60,000 nt of DNA from Polytrichum commune (Eukaryota > Streptophyta > Polytrichopsida > Polytrichales > Polytrichaceae): NCBI GenBank assembly GCA_950295325.1, contig OX485808.1:3290501-3350500 (forward strand), given 5' to 3'. The first letter of the stretch is position 1. Each line of letters starts with the position of its first letter. The notes under the pieces were generated by a model. It searched no databases. It saw only the letters and a list, made by a program, of their open reading frames with translations, and had not been told where the DNA came from. Shown here one piece after another: positions 1 to 12,742 of the stretch. The translations under genes were made by a program, and so were the position numbers.

Positions 1-35
1 GCATCCAATGTTGTGAGCACCTTCTGAGGAACGAT

Positions 36-433
36 ATGTCAAGGAATGTGTTTTGGATCTCTGCCACTCCTTCACAATTGAATAGTGGCTCTTTGAAGAG
101 CAAAAGTGGTGGAATGTTTCTTGACAGAATTGATGGGCATTCGGAGATGCCCACTTCACATCTAGAGATGTGCATCTTGCTTCTCCTCCTAAACTTGGAT
201 TTGACTGAGAGGCTCACACATGCGTTGGTGCTTCAATTTTCCTATATTATTGATGTATGCAATGCCTGTGATGATGAGCTTGTCATGATATCTAAGCTTT
301 TGCAGATGTTGGAAAGGCGCGAAAAATGAGCGAATTGGCACAAGAGGTCATTAATTTGGATTCATGGGAGGAAAAACACGGTCTGGGAGGAGGAGGGGAC
401 AAGGCACCGGCCCCCGCAGCTAAGAAGAAGTAA
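36..433 (+). CDS. unrecognised small ORF pair
   Basis: A 97-codon frame (36-329) is followed by a second short frame (326-433) that overlaps it by the ATGA at 326-329. The second frame ends in a small Gly/Ala/Pro/Lys-rich tail (GGGGDKAPAPAAKKK). The first frame has a leucine-rich stretch near its middle but no domain I recognise. The pair may be the end of a longer gene entering from outside the window with a one-base frameshift, or chance. No function is proposed, and the coding status is doubtful. Confidence 0.15.
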
Positions 434-1391
434 TGTGAGCCTTCAAGTCTGTAGATTACATGCGAATGTGCGACGCTTTTAGATTACATGTAAAATTTGT
501 AGTGGATTTAGGGTTTAGTGATTTCTTCCAGATTGAGGTGAGCTTAAGACTCGAGGTCAAGATATTCGACCCAACACTGTCAAGGTAAATGTTTCTTCTA
601 CTATACACTCTTGTTTGTCAATTTCGGCCATATTGCACAGAATGAGATTGTTTAAGATCTCTGAGTATTTTACTCAATTGTAAGCTTCAAAAGATTTGTA
701 GAACGTGATTGAAAGTCCAATATCGCTCATACGACTTTGCTGCCGAAAGATTTTTGTATGATTGTGGACACTTACAATTTTGAATTTGACAGGACAAGCT
801 CGAAATTCGGAGGGCATCATCAACCAACAAGTAGCGGCAGCAAATCACAGCGACCGCAACCTCAATAAGTAATAATCTTGCTCTTTCATGTCACAGTCAT
901 AGCATGCAATTGCTAGAGATAACAGTCTTTACAAACAATTGCGAGAGGAAATGATAAGAAATGTATGATATTGATGCAGAGTTACCTCATATTGATTTAT
1001 TATGTTGTGTGATTTGTTGCAGTATGTTTCAAATCTGCATTTTAACGTTATATACAGAGGAGCCTTGGTGCCGTTAAACTATACTCAAACCATTAAAAGG
1101 TGCCTTACAAAAGCAAGTTCTGAAAATATATCACATCGCATATGTAGAATGAATTTGAGTAACACATTTTAAGATATGAGTTCTAAAAGTATGTTATGAA
1201 CCTGTCCACCTCAAGCTAGTCTTTATGTACATGAGATCTTCAATTGATTTTGCTCTAACTATCAAAAAGTGCCGTTATAAGAGCAATGTTTATAGTCAAT
1301 ATCTTTTCTTCACTTTCAACTTAATAATTATGTAAGGATTGACACTTTATAATAATGAATGTGCAGGAATTACTTGTTGTGATTCAGCACC
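434..1391. other. non-coding stretch upstream of pogo remnant
   Basis: AT-rich DNA with no recognisable coding sequence. It should contain the 5' end of the pogo-like element, but I could not find a convincing partner for the 3' terminal repeat here. One weak candidate is TATACAG near 1052, so the left boundary of that element is unresolved. Confidence 0.4.
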
Positions 1392-3307
1392 ATGGGCATC
1401 CAGTTGACATATTCTCAGAAGAAGGAGATCATCCTTCACTATCAAGCTTCACCGGGCATAACAAATCGTGCCCTCACCGGGTGGGCAAATGAGAGATTTT
1501 CCACATCTGTAACTGAAATGACAGTAAGTAAAGTTTTAAAAAATCAATCATTGTTTGCAGGAAAGGGTAAGGAGAGGCCCGAAGCAAAAAGAATTCGTAA
1601 AATTGTCTCACATGTTGTTGAAGAGGCAAGATATGCTTGGTTTCTTTTGATGCAGGAGAAATCAGCTACAATCTCAGATGACATCTTTGCGGGATTGCCA
1701 AGAGATTTTACTCAAATCTACCAAGAGATCCAAATGTGAAAGAACTGTACAGTTCTCAAGAGGTTGGGTAGCTCGATTCAAGAAGCGCCATGGAATTCGT
1801 GGTTTTACAAGACATGGTGAAGCTGCTTCAGCTGATGTGTCTATTGACACACAAATTCTCATTGGAAAAATCAAAGCCAAAGTTGCAACCTTTGATCCCG
1901 CGGATGTCTTCAACATGGATGAGACCGGATTGTTTTTCAGGTTTGTTTAAATTCTACATTGTTGTATTTATTTATACATTATGGTTTTGACTTCAACATG
2001 TATTTGAATCTAATCAATATGTGTGTTTTCATTGCATTTTAGGTTGGAGCCCAACCGCACATTAGCCACTAAGAGGTTGGCTGGGAAGAAGATGCAAAAG
2101 GAAAGGCTCACAATTGCACTAACCTGCAATGTTGATGGTAGTGTAAAACTCCCTCCTTTTGTCATTTACAAATATCAACGTCCTAGAGCTTTTACAAGAA
2201 GAAACATTGCAAATCTAAATAACCTTTGAATTCTTTGGTTCCATAATAAAAAGGCTTGGATGACCACTGCTCTTTTTGAGAAGTTTCTCTTGGACTTTGA
2301 GAGGAGGATGAGCCTAGCAGGGAAACGAAGGGTGTTGTTATTGGTTGACAATTTTGCAGGTCACCAGTATAATAACATCAGGTCAGAGTTGCAGATTACA
2401 ACCGTGGAGTTTTTGCCTCCAAATACAACAAGTTATTTCCAGCCTATGGATGCAGGTGATAAACTCTTTCAAGGCTCAATATTGCAAGTTGTTGATTGAG
2501 CACAAGTTGGACAAACTAATGAGCAATGAGGACCCAGAGATTGATGTTTATGAAGCGGTGAAAATGCTAGAATGTGCGTGGAGGTTGAAAGTCACATCTA
2601 ATGTGATTTATCATTGTTGGAGTCATACCGGTATGCTCCTACTACCTGATTTGAATGGAGTTTCCATTCCAAATCCTCAAGTGGAATTGCAGGAGTTAAC
2701 TAGTCTTTGGGAAAGACTAAGTTTGGCTACTAATAGTTCTAGTGATGGAAGTTCAAGAATGGAGGCACAAGAGTATGTGCAATACGAATTAGACTTTGAT
2801 TTGAACAATCCATATGAGGTCACCGAAGAGGATGTATGGGATGTTTTAGGCTGTATTGGTGGGACTTCTAATGTCTCAGATGATGATTGTGAGGGAGAGG
2901 AGTGTGAGGTGGAACCCATTCCATCTTATAGTGACTTGCAATCTAGTTTTGGTATCATTAGAAGGTACATGGAATCACGTTCATGTGATGTGTTCAAGTA
3001 TGTGGGTTTGTTGGTGCAGATTGAGAAATATTTGCAAGTTGTGCATGCAAATGAATCTCACCAAAAAACCATTGATTCATACTTCACCCGTGATTTGTAA
3101 ACTTGATATTGAATAAAGTTTTGATTGGGTTTGCAATTTTATGAATGGTATTCTCTCACAAGGACTCTTCACAATTGCTTATATTTATAAATGTTAAGAT
3201 TTGTATATTGCTCAAAAAAGTAATTTTATAATTGTTAACTGTTAATACCTCTATAAATGTTAACTTTGATCCACTCCCGAGGGTTAACATTCATAGAGGG
3301 TAGATTG
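1380..3307 (+). mobile_element. pogo/Tigger-like DNA transposon remnant
   Basis: Contains a decayed pogo-type transposase gene (1392-3100) and a 3' terminal region ending ATAGAGGGTAGATTG, followed by TA at 3308-3309, as expected for the TA target site of the Tc1/mariner/pogo superfamily. The last ~240 bp (3068-3307) are closely matched in reverse orientation at 57150-57424, which confirms the 3' end as a repeated transposon terminus. The 5' terminal repeat was not identified, so the left coordinate is nominal. Confidence 0.7.
1392..3100 (+). pseudogene. pogo/Tigger-type transposase, broken
   Basis: The intact protein would bind transposon ends and catalyse cut-and-paste transposition in the nucleus. 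The order of parts is: an N-terminal psq/CENP-B-like helix-turn-helix (from 1392); a CENP-B/Tc5-type second DNA-binding domain (GWVARFKKRHGI, ~1765-1800); then the DDE core with FNMDETGLFFR (first Asp), LLLVDNFAGH (second Asp, ~2338-2367) and LPPNTTSYFQPMDAG (~2413-2455). A 102-nt intron (1941-2042; GT donor after TTTTTCAG, TTTTAG acceptor) splits FFR|LEP in the correct phase. Breaks seen: frame changes near 1690-1700 and near 1745-1755, an in-frame TGA at 2227-2229 where a Gly codon would fit, and a frameshift near 2457. The C-terminus (QKTIDSYF) fits a PCNA-binding PIP box, a known trait of pogo transposases. Family assignment is firm; it is non-functional as it stands. Confidence 0.85.
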
Positions 3308-3309
3308 TA

Positions 3310-4662
3310 TCAAACTATTCGTTGCTCTCCCAAAAAATTGTTTCATTTATTATGGCACTTTTGAGACTCTTGCCCATTTGTCCAATGTGTGGAACATGCA
3401 CATACAAAGAGCACACAAAGCGCAAGAAACTACCTAAGAAGGTAATTTTTTTTTTATTTGATCAACTTCATGGTAACCTTCCACGTTCGATCTTCATTCA
3501 TGTCCCCTTATGACATTTGTTCAACTATGGTATTCTAAATGTCGTTAGTGTTGAAAATGTGAAATGAAACTCCAAAGGCATGTCAGCCATACTCCAATCC
3601 TCACCTACCATATGGCATCCCATAGGGAAATATATTGATTTCTAGACTAATTTCTACATGCTAGTTTTGAGTATATTGGATTTTACTAGCTTCTAGACAT
3701 ATTTTTTGGAAAAAAAAAAATTGTATTGGTACATGCTCCCATCAACTTTAATTACATTTGTGTTCATCATATCTTCTCTTATGATAAACATCTTATAGTG
3801 TTAAAATTTTGTAATGGTCAAATAGTAACAAACAAAATTCCAAATATATGTCAGTTGGAGTTCAATCCTAACCTAAAATGTGGCATCTCATTTGGAAATA
3901 CACTGATGTTTTTAGACATGGTCCATATTTGAGTAATAGGATTTTACTAGCTTCTAGACATATGCTTTGGAACAAATGACTCTAATGATACACACTCTAT
4001 GGTAAATTTTAATCACATTTGTGTTCACTAGACCAACAATACCAACCTTTACTAACTCTGCCCATTCATTTTTTGTTCCATATATAAATGAACAAGGTAC
4101 CATTATGTCGGCTACAAAGACTTTCATATTCATTTCCTCTTCTTTCAATGATGATATTTTTGGCTGTTATTTTGTAAATAGGTTCAAAATAACATGGTTG
4201 TAACATAACATGATTACGCTAAGTGACAAGGTTCGTTGGGTCGGGAATGTGTCATGTAAGGTGTTAGAATGATACCTTGTGGATGTTTGTTTGTACATAC
4301 ATTCAACCCATAGTAGATAATTGAGATGTGGGTGGAGCTTATCACTCAATATTAATGGAATGGAGCGGTTTATAGTTGCTTAATATTTTTATGAAAAGCA
4401 TGAACAACTTCATACAAAGTTGATGCCATTGTAATATAATTGTGAAAAGATTGGTGTATTTTCCACTCATCCCTCATTTGCAAGCCTTGTTTAGGAGCCC
4501 TACATTGTCAAAGATGATGGTTTGACACAAGCATGATAAATATGCGGATGGCCCACAACATGGTGCAACTTGGAGGCATGTCAATGATACATTCCTAGAT
4601 TTTGGCGATGACCCTAGGCATGTGAGGCTATGGTCTTCAATGGATGCAGTCAATTCATACAA
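3310..4662. other. AT-rich non-coding stretch
   Basis: No gene seen. A ~200-bp passage is loosely repeated: 3500-3700 and 3780-3965 both read roughly as 'aaatgtggcatctcat..ggaaatac..tgat' followed by 'ggattttactagcttctagacatat'. This suggests an old local duplication. Short frames here carry no recognisable domain. Confidence 0.4.
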
Positions 4663-4989
4663 CTACACAAAATATGATATTTAGTGTTTGATTATATTTA
4701 TTGTTGTTACCACCCTACCATGCTCAACACTAATTTTCAATTCTTTGACAATTAGTGTTAGACATAAATGTACCGCTACCTTCCCTACTGCCACCTCCCT
4801 TGTAATTTTTTATTTTTTTTCATATCCTTACTAACACTAATTTCAACGATGTACCTTCCACATACTACCATAGTTGATATTTAGTGTTTGAGTTTACATT
4901 TAATGTTACTTACTTTCATAGGGTTATTGATATTTAGTGTATGCATTCATATTTAGTGTATCAAACACTAGATATCATATTTTGTGTAG
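4663..4989. mobile_element. MITE with 29-bp terminal inverted repeats
   Basis: The first 29 bases (4663-4691, starting CTACACAAAATATGATATTT) are the reverse complement of 4961-4989 with one mismatch. The 327-bp element is AT-rich and non-coding, and carries repeated TTTAGTGT motifs that also occur in the copies near 11.5 kb and 29.2-29.5 kb. No clear target duplication is visible. Superfamily unassigned. Confidence 0.8.
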
Positions 4990-5414
4990 CTCTCGGGGAG
5001 TGCACTTAAAGTTAAGACTAGGAATCACGTGAGTGCGTATTTTTGACCCCCCTATGTATGTACTAAAAAATCATCTAAAAATTGTAAAAAAAAAAAATGA
5101 AGTTGTTAAACACAATCTAAAGTTCTTGTTGTATAAATTTCAAAAAATAATCAATTGTAAATATTTTTAAATTGATTTTTGAAGCAAAAAACAACGCATT
5201 TTAGTTCAAACTTCTATCATTTTTTTAATAATTTTTAAAAACTTTTCATCCTGAAATTTATACCAAGTGATAGATATATACGTAATGATTTGGCGCTTAA
5301 AAAGTCTTATTTTAAAAAATATTTTAAGGCCAAGTATTGTAGGGGGTATGCCATTAGAACGCACTCACGTGTATTCCTAATCTTAACTTTAAGTGCACTC
5401 CCCGGCGTGTAGCT
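4984..5414. mobile_element. hAT-type MITE with 8-bp target duplication
   Basis: The element proper is 4992-5406 (415 bp). Its ends are inverted repeats of ~45 bp: left CTCGGGGAGTGCACTTAAAG, right (reverse complement) GCCGGGGAGTGCACTTAAAG. Both arms then run through a CACGTGAGTGCGT block. It is flanked by GTGTAGCT at 4984-4991 and 5407-5414, an 8-bp duplication as expected for hAT elements. It was inserted right at the edge of the neighbouring MITE, whose last six bases form part of the duplication. No coding capacity. Confidence 0.85.
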
Positions 5415-6058
5415 TTAATGGGTTCATTCAACATGGCCAATCATAGTCATCATTTACAATGTCATTGTGGCTATCTATAAAAAGTCTACACAGCTAGTGT
5501 ATATTGTGCATTTTGGACTAGATATTGTACACAAGGAGTCTTGCTACGAGATGCTACAAGGCATCTTTGTGTTTCCTACCAAATTGTAGAGCAACAACGA
5601 GGTAGAGACACGAAGATGTATTATAGCCCGTACCAAGGCGACACATATATGATATCGAACATAGCGTTCACCATATTGTGAGGTCACTTGCTATCTTTCA
5701 TATTCGTTGTGCTCGTGTCCAACGAAGACATGACACAACAACGAGGTTAATGAGGTGGGCGCTATGTTATGTGTTTGTTGTTTGGAAATAGGAGTCCCAA
5801 GATCCACCCATTAACTCTTTACGAAACTCCAGCTTTGCATTGGTTGAGGTGTTAAGGCCGCCTCAACCCCCACATGGGTATTATTGCAAAGTAAAAGCTG
5901 CATCTTTCAATTGGTCAGATTTTCGCTTGGTTTCATTAAGGTAGTCATAATCATGTTGTGTTTGCTAACATGGTTGAGGAGGACGAATGGCTCACGGCTT
6001 TCATAGTTTGTCACCCATATCTTCTTCACAATTATTTTTATATATATATATATATAGA
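5415..6058. other. non-coding spacer
   Basis: No gene or clear element seen. It ends in a short (TA)n run at 6038-6056 that borders the tandem repeat region. Confidence 0.4.
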
Positions 6059-7941
6059 GCTGACCAATCTTGTCTGGATTTTTCTCTAGTCAGAATAGGA
6101 TATTCTATCCTTCTTGTAGAGTAAGGTTATGTAAGGTTATAGACAACATACATCCCTATCCGAGTAGGGTCTTCATAATTAACTGGTATTTCATTATTCA
6201 TTGCCCTGTAATAGTTGAGTTCCGTTATGAAACTCCTCTGTCCTCGTTAGGCAAATCGTTTTGATTTCACAGGGTGGTTCATATACCGAAGTCATGAACG
6301 ATCTTTATGGTAAACGATAATCCCTGGTTATTGGATTCCTCATCAGCGTTTAAGGGTGTTACACACCATCTAGTCTCAAATGGTCATCAAGGTTTAAGTG
6401 ACGCCACTTTTTACCAATAAGTTGGTGTGTAAGTTTCTATGTAGTTGTAACATACAACTATATCCAGTGTATATACTGAGTCAATATATCCTGTGACACT
6501 TCCACCTATCATCTCTGTTTAATTAACACACCGGATTATCAGGGTATATAATATGTAGGAGTATAGTTATCCAACTAATTGCTCATACATAAGTATTTTC
6601 AAAAAAATCATCAGGAATAGGAATTCATGAAATATGCCTGTTCTGTATCAATCCAGTAAACAAAGCTCCACAAGGTTAATCCGAATGCTCCTAGCCTGTT
6701 CAGATTCTTGTTAATCATACGGGTCAAAATTTCGTCAAATCAACAGACCAGTTTCAAGTATGGGTATCATCCGAATTCCTGCAGTAACATTCTTGAAAGT
6801 AGCATCTCTCAAGTGGTCACTAATGAAATACTCGAGGTGTGTTTCATCAGACCAATTTCCTCTCTCAGACAACCTCTAGTCTGGTCACTACGACTACATG
6901 TAGAATTGTTTCTGTAGTCATATGGTTATACAGTATTATTATGTCGAAATTTCAGAATACTGCCAGTCTTTATTAGTAGCAGAATACAAGCAGGGCGACA
7001 ATTCAAAATAGCACTGCATTGTACAATCAGCAATATCAGGTTCTTATAACCCGTCTTTCATATCAGGTATTTGTATCCAGCAGTATGTAAGAAGTATAAA
7101 GTGTTTTGTTAAAAACAAGAAAGAAATGCTCATAGTCAGTATTTCAAATTTCAATGAGAAATTTCTTGGGAAATAGCTATGAGTGGACAATTTCTTCGGA
7201 AGGTGCGCAGCCTTGTAGAAGAGGTCCTCACCTGTGCCCATGCTCCCCACAATTACAAGAAAAGTTAGTAGAGCGTACATCAGGTGTCAATGGACCGCTT
7301 ACTTGTTATCGATGTCAACAAGACTATACATCTTCCTTGGAATTTAATCAATATTCAATATCATATCTATAGTTGCATATATTGAAAGTATTCTTGAAAC
7401 AAGAAAATGCTAAATCAAGAAATGAATGAATCAAGAAATGGGTGAATCCAGTTATGCAGTCAGAATTCCCCTTATGTTCCTGTTCATTTTCAAGTGTCAT
7501 CTGTGTAGTAGTGTAGCTCCTAGATTAGACACCTTGAATTCACTGTTAGATGAGCTCATCTTGCTCAACTTGATGCAACTATTGGTATAGGAATTGTGTG
7601 AATCCTGTTTTTCAAAGCTTGCCGGAGCAGCTAGCCGGATTACACGGATACTGCGGAGAGTGTTGTCCCACGTAATTCTGCAGTCGACCGTTCTCTCAAA
7701 GACTGCAGTATTTCACGCTCATCTACGCTGTCTATCAACCTACTTACTTCAGGTAATAGATGAAGAGCTTTCTTGAGTCCCCACTATCAAGGCCTGACTC
7801 ACTATGCCGGGGTGACTTTGTTTCGACAGCTTTCACCTTATGTTATATTATACTGTAGATTTTCTCACTCTCGGGCAGCCCGTAATAAATTTTACGTAGC
7901 CCGAACTTTCCGAATTTCAAGAGAGAGAGAGAGAGAGAGAG
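6059..7941. repeat. tandem unit A (~1.9 kb)
   Basis: First of three diverged direct repeats. It begins GCTGACCAATCTTGTCTGG and ends in a (GA)n microsatellite (7920-7941). It aligns along its length with unit B: the opening block, an ACAACATACATCCCTA block, a block reading AGAAGAGGTCCTCACCTG on the plus strand near 7220, and a closing block with GGCAGCCCGTAATAAATTTT. On the minus strand a short conserved reading frame (MGTGEDLFY, ~7200-7245) and a candidate intron with a perfect TACTAAC branch-point motif (~7275) are shared with unit B. No gene family is recognised. Confidence 0.65.
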
Positions 7942-9898
7942 CTGACTAATCTTGTCTGGATTAGACTCTTGTTAGGATATGTTATCCCGCTTGTAGAGTT
8001 ATGTTATGTAGTGTTATTGACAACATACATCCCTAGAGTAGGGTCTTGATAATCCACTGGTAATTTATTATATATTCCTCATATTGGTGGTTCATATTAT
8101 TCATAGAACTAGTAGAACTACCTTCTGTCCCTACTGGATGGTACGAGTGACACACTTTATACATCTTAGTATATGTTCAGTATACATTTGCCATCCTCCT
8201 TTCTGTAAAGGTACTTATAAGAACACTTTCAATTCGCACACCTGACCCTTTCCTCATACTTACTGTTCATGACTCACATAATATTGCCAATTGGTTTAAC
8301 GACATCCCTCGATTCCTGGATTCTCCCATACAACACTATTCAAGAACTCATAGGGTCATTAGAAACCCTTAGTCTCAGATGGTCATTTGTGTATGTGTCA
8401 TTGGCACCTCCATATGACGTTGGTTAAGTGTACAGATTATATAGACAGAGTAGGAATCTGTTCTGAGTCATACTTTCAAATCAAAAAGGAGCGATCAAAA
8501 AATTCCTTATCCTTCTCATATGGTTTTTGTAGAAACTCAATCTGACAGATCCATATAATTCCTTACCCTGCTCAATATCGTGGATACCCAATACTCTCAT
8601 ATGGTCAGTTTCAGAATATGTGAAAAGTGGTTCTGAATACGGACTTGTTTCTGAAATTCAGTAAAAACTTTATTCTCTTAACTATTCAGCAAGTCATCAT
8701 ATCGATTTTGAATGTAAGCGGTCTTACAAATTAACTTCACTGGTACTTTCTGATGCCCTTTATACTCAAATGGTTACTATGGAGGCGCTTAAGGGTGCAG
8801 TCCATAGAACATTATTTCTCTTCTCATCTGGTCCTAAGTTTTACTACAGAATAGTACCAGTACTCAAATGGTAATATAATCTCTGTAGTTTGTCGAAATT
8901 GGCTAATGACAGTCAGCTTTGATTGATAGCTAGTTATAAGCAGGGAAAGAGTTCAAAATATCTTTGCCTTATATTATAGTTCATATAGGAACATATATCT
9001 CGTCTAATCAGAACAAGGGTATGTATCAATCAATATGTAGAGATAGTATATATTGTTTTTCTTCAAGAAAGAGATACTCATAGTCAGTTTTCCAAATTTC
9101 AGGGAGAAATTTCTTGTGAGTTTTGCTATGAGTGGACAATTCTTCGGAATGTGCACAGCATTGTAGAAGAGGTCCTCACCTGTGCCCATGCTCCCCAACA
9201 TTACCAAAACATAAGTTAGTGGAGCGTACATCAGGTGTATTCAGACCTTCTTACTTGTTATCGATGTCAACAAGCCTATACATCTTCCATAGAATTTCTT
9301 GATATACAATATCATCTATATTTGCATATAATTGTAAGAATCTTGAAGCAAGAATTGGGAGATTATAAGTTTATAACTGAATCACCCATGTATTACTACT
9401 CCTTTTCAAGTGCAGTCTATGTAGTAACACTACTCATATTTCAGCACCTTGAAATCGCTGTTGGATGAACTCATCTTGCTCATCTTGATATAGCTACTCT
9501 TCTTGGGAGTAGGGTATAATACTGTCGTTAAAATTCGACTTCACTGATACGAAGTAGCTCTATCAGGAATCTCAGAGACTTTGGTGAGTAATTTAGGCAA
9601 TTAACTCTGTGGCAAACTCAGAAGGTGCTACGGCAGACTTTCTGTAGAAATTAAAGTGCATCTCGGCACATTTCTCAGTCTATAGACCACTTCGTAGTCT
9701 CTCACTGCTGCAGATAGCAGCCTGCTTCTAACACACTCCCTTGAGCTATGATCCTCACGTACTGCCTCACTCAGCCATAGGTGACTCTATTGTGACAGAC
9801 CGCACCAGTGTGTTGGTTTATATAGTACTAGTCTTTTTTTCTTTTTCTTATTGCGGGCAACCCTTGAAGAATTTTTGGTGGCCCGTTCTTGCAGATTT

Positions 9899-9933
<35 letters not shown>
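7942..9933. repeat. tandem unit B (~2.0 kb)
   Basis: Second copy, beginning CTGACTAATCTTGTCTGG and ending in a longer (GA)n run (9900-9933). It has the same order of blocks as unit A with many substitutions and small indels. The minus-strand peptide GSMGTGEDLFYNAVHIPK (~9140-9195) matches GSMGTGEDLFYKAAHLPK of unit A, suggesting past coding constraint or recent common origin. Function unknown. Confidence 0.65.
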
Positions 9934-9935
<2 letters not shown>

Positions 9936-10903
9936 GGGCATTTTTTGGTAAGAACTAAGCTTATATTCAAGCATAGTCATATTCAGAAAACATCCTTCAT
10001 ACAGAGGCCATTCCATTCACATACATATCTTTGTTCTATTAACAAAAAACCGGGTGGGTGGGTGGGATCCCTCCTCATTTCAATACAATGCATGTCCTAG
10101 TAACTCTATCATATGGTGTAACCATGGGTTAGCACCATCTATTGTATGCAATCCATACCCCCTAACTCTACACCCTTTGCATTGTTTGAAATAACCTTGT
10201 ATGTACTAAACAACTTATAGTCAAAAACTTGAAAGGACCTTTGTCATCATATGCACTTCAAAGTATAACCCAATAATCAATATATGTGTAAGTATTCACT
10301 TTCTTCATCATGGAATACATACAATATATGAACACAAAGTGTATGAACCCAAAAAGATAAGCAAAACCTAAGGATGTCGTTCAAAATTGTGAAGGGTCTG
10401 CCTCACATGTGCCCATGCAACCAACCAACAAAAAATGAGGATTAGTCACGTACACGAGGTGAATAACAGCAGAACCCAATTGTTATCTATGTCACACAAT
10501 CATACAACAGTACATCTATTGATTTTGCATTACCACATACTCCGAAAAAGAGTATTTTACCTATTCCTTTGCCATTGAAGTTTCTTGTGGGGCCGGATTG
10601 AAGCACTTAGCCTGAATCACCCACTAGTTAACTTCCTCTACCCTAATCACAGAGTTTACCAAAGATAAACGCCTAGTGCAGTTTAACCTTTGAGTGAAAG
10701 GGTACTTTCTCAAGCCCTTGCTCTTGTTATACGATTAGGTTTTCAACCTTGTCCGTAGATGCAATGATCAGAATCTATGGCGGACAATAGTTAGGTAGAG
10801 ATCTTTTCACCCTAGGGTACTTACCCCTCAAAGATTATATTTACTGATCTCAGTAATTTATGTATGGCAAGGTAAAAACAAAGTAGAGAGAGAGAGAGAG
10901 AGA
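9934..10903. repeat. tandem unit C, shorter and more diverged
   Basis: Third, about half-length copy ending in (GA)n at 10884-10903. The shared blocks are the ATGTGCCCATGC motif (~10408) and the ATCTATGTCACACAATCATACA block near 10485, equivalent to ATCGATGTCAACAAGACTATACA in unit A. It also has a GGTGGGTGGGTGGGATCC stretch near 10050. No intact frame. Confidence 0.5.
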
Positions 10904-11284
10904 CGTGCGCACACACACATAGTGCATAGCATATGCTTGTTGTGTTTGATGTTGTTAAGATCTAAACATGATAACCTTAGTCATGAAGTGATTTAGAAAC
11001 TCCATACTATTTGATGTAATTTACCAAAAAAATATGCATCGTCTTTAACCTTGTTCTCCTTCTAATACATCAATGAGATAGAACATTACCAATTTCATAT
11101 GAAAGCTTTAAAAAACATATTATTTAAAAAGAATAAACCTACAGATTGATTTTCCCTTTAGAAACTACTTATAACCCCCAAAAAATGCAACCATTTTTGG
11201 GCCACTAGGATATTTTACGAGTGTGATCTTTAAAATAAATAACCAAATAAATCCCACATTTCTTTCAAATACGTTCACAAATAT
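10904..11284. other. non-coding spacer
   Basis: Starts with a short CA-repeat after the GA run; otherwise AT-rich with no recognised feature. Confidence 0.4.
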
Positions 11285-11548
11285 TGTCATGGATGAGTTC
11301 ATCCATTGGCCAAAATCCTACCTATGACGAGACATTGTCATGAATGATAGAAATTTGAATGAAAAATCACTTGGTAAGTGATAGTAATTGCAACACCGTA
11401 AATATATAACCCCAAAAAATATTTGCAAGGAATAACAAATGATGTTGGGTTAACATTTAGTGTGGGTGACACTATACCGCAGTTTACAATTAGTATTGAG
11501 CAATACAATTAGATTTGGTGAAACTAAATACCATATTTAGTGTAGAAT
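11285..11548. repeat. dispersed TTTAGTGT-type repeat, copy 1
   Basis: This ~260-bp passage matches 29250-29560 closely in the same orientation: TGTCATGGATGAGTTCATCC, CTTGGTAAGTGA, TTGCAACACCGTAAAT, GATGTTGGGTTAACATTTAG and GTGTGGGTGACACTA. It ends ATATTTAGTGTAG, whose reverse complement CTACACTAAATAT resembles the end of the MITE at 4663. Probably a MITE of the same wider family. Confidence 0.65.
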
Positions 11549-12739
11549 AGAACCCCAAACATTGAGGTTACTTTGTCAAAGAGGCAAAAATCTTCATCAA
11601 ATAAGGTAAAAGCTACAGGGTGAATTAACTGTCAATACTCCACTTCCTCACTTTTAGAGCCATGTCAGTATGAAGCGTTCTGCAAGTCCAACCCCATGTT
11701 CACATTACTTAGCACATTTAGTAGCACGAATGGTTTGCCTCCACAAATGTATACACGATGTCACAACGTTGTCCACATTAAAGAGGGCCATGAAGACAAA
11801 GATGCCAACATTGAGACAAATTAGTGCCACACAAGAGATGCATAATATCTCCTTTCCCACATCTTTAGCAGGTGGGGCCCCCTCACGTTGCATTTACTAA
11901 TAAGGTTAGAAACTTATCAAGGAAAGCTTCGCATCGCATTGCACAAACGGGACCCGATCATGAAATATCCTAAAGTGAAGCACAAACTCACATGCTTAGT
12001 CTTCATTCACGATTTCTTTCTTGAAGTTTGTTTACATGTGAAAGTCACCTCTAATCTTCAAATTGGAGAGCTTACGAATTCCAACTCATATTGGCATTTA
12101 AATAGTATCTTCCTCTTTGTCCTTGTCCAACGACATATACGTGGAGATGGATAGTGGAGGAGTTTTGTTGGGGAGTTTGCTTTGTGCATGTAAATCCCCA
12201 TAAAGTCACTCAAGTTCTGGATTGTGCACACCATGAAAGCTAGCCATTTAAAATTAGTTGGAATAGGTCTTCCCTCCGTTGGTATTTAGGCAGAAAGCAT
12301 GAAAAATTAATCTCAACTTGTAGATGGTGATTACCTGAAGCTGCCGAATTGAAAGGTCAGCAAATATTAGATCGCTTTGGTTAGCAACAACCATCAAGCA
12401 CCCTTCTACCAACCCTTGAACATAGGCCATCATGATATTGCCAAGCAAGATCACGGTGATATAAAACTTGATCAATCCAGGGCTATATTTGAAGAATGGT
12501 GGTGTGCATGCATATTTGTAATCTAGGCAAGCCTCTACAACTTTCCTTATTAGTATTTGGAGCAAGCTAATAGCTATCCGATGCAAGGGAAACAGACAAT
12601 TGAAACCGGAATGCCAACCTCCTTCACAAGACACCAAAGAACATGGCCTTACAAATCCCCAAAGTGCATTATTTTATGACCTTCTGCTGCAAGTGTGTGA
12701 CCTCACATGACAATTCACAAAGATACCCTTCCGTAAGAC
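11549..12739. other. non-coding or unrecognised stretch
   Basis: Several open frames of 60-130 codons occur on both strands (for example 12254-12637 minus), but none shows a domain I recognise and composition is not distinctive. Possible fragments of old elements; no gene is called. Confidence 0.35.
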
Positions 12740-12742
12740 TTA

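Noticed and set aside
9741-10100. 119-codon frame with an (RE)n tract
   Set aside because: The RE repeat is the GA microsatellite translated; the flanks are repeat units.
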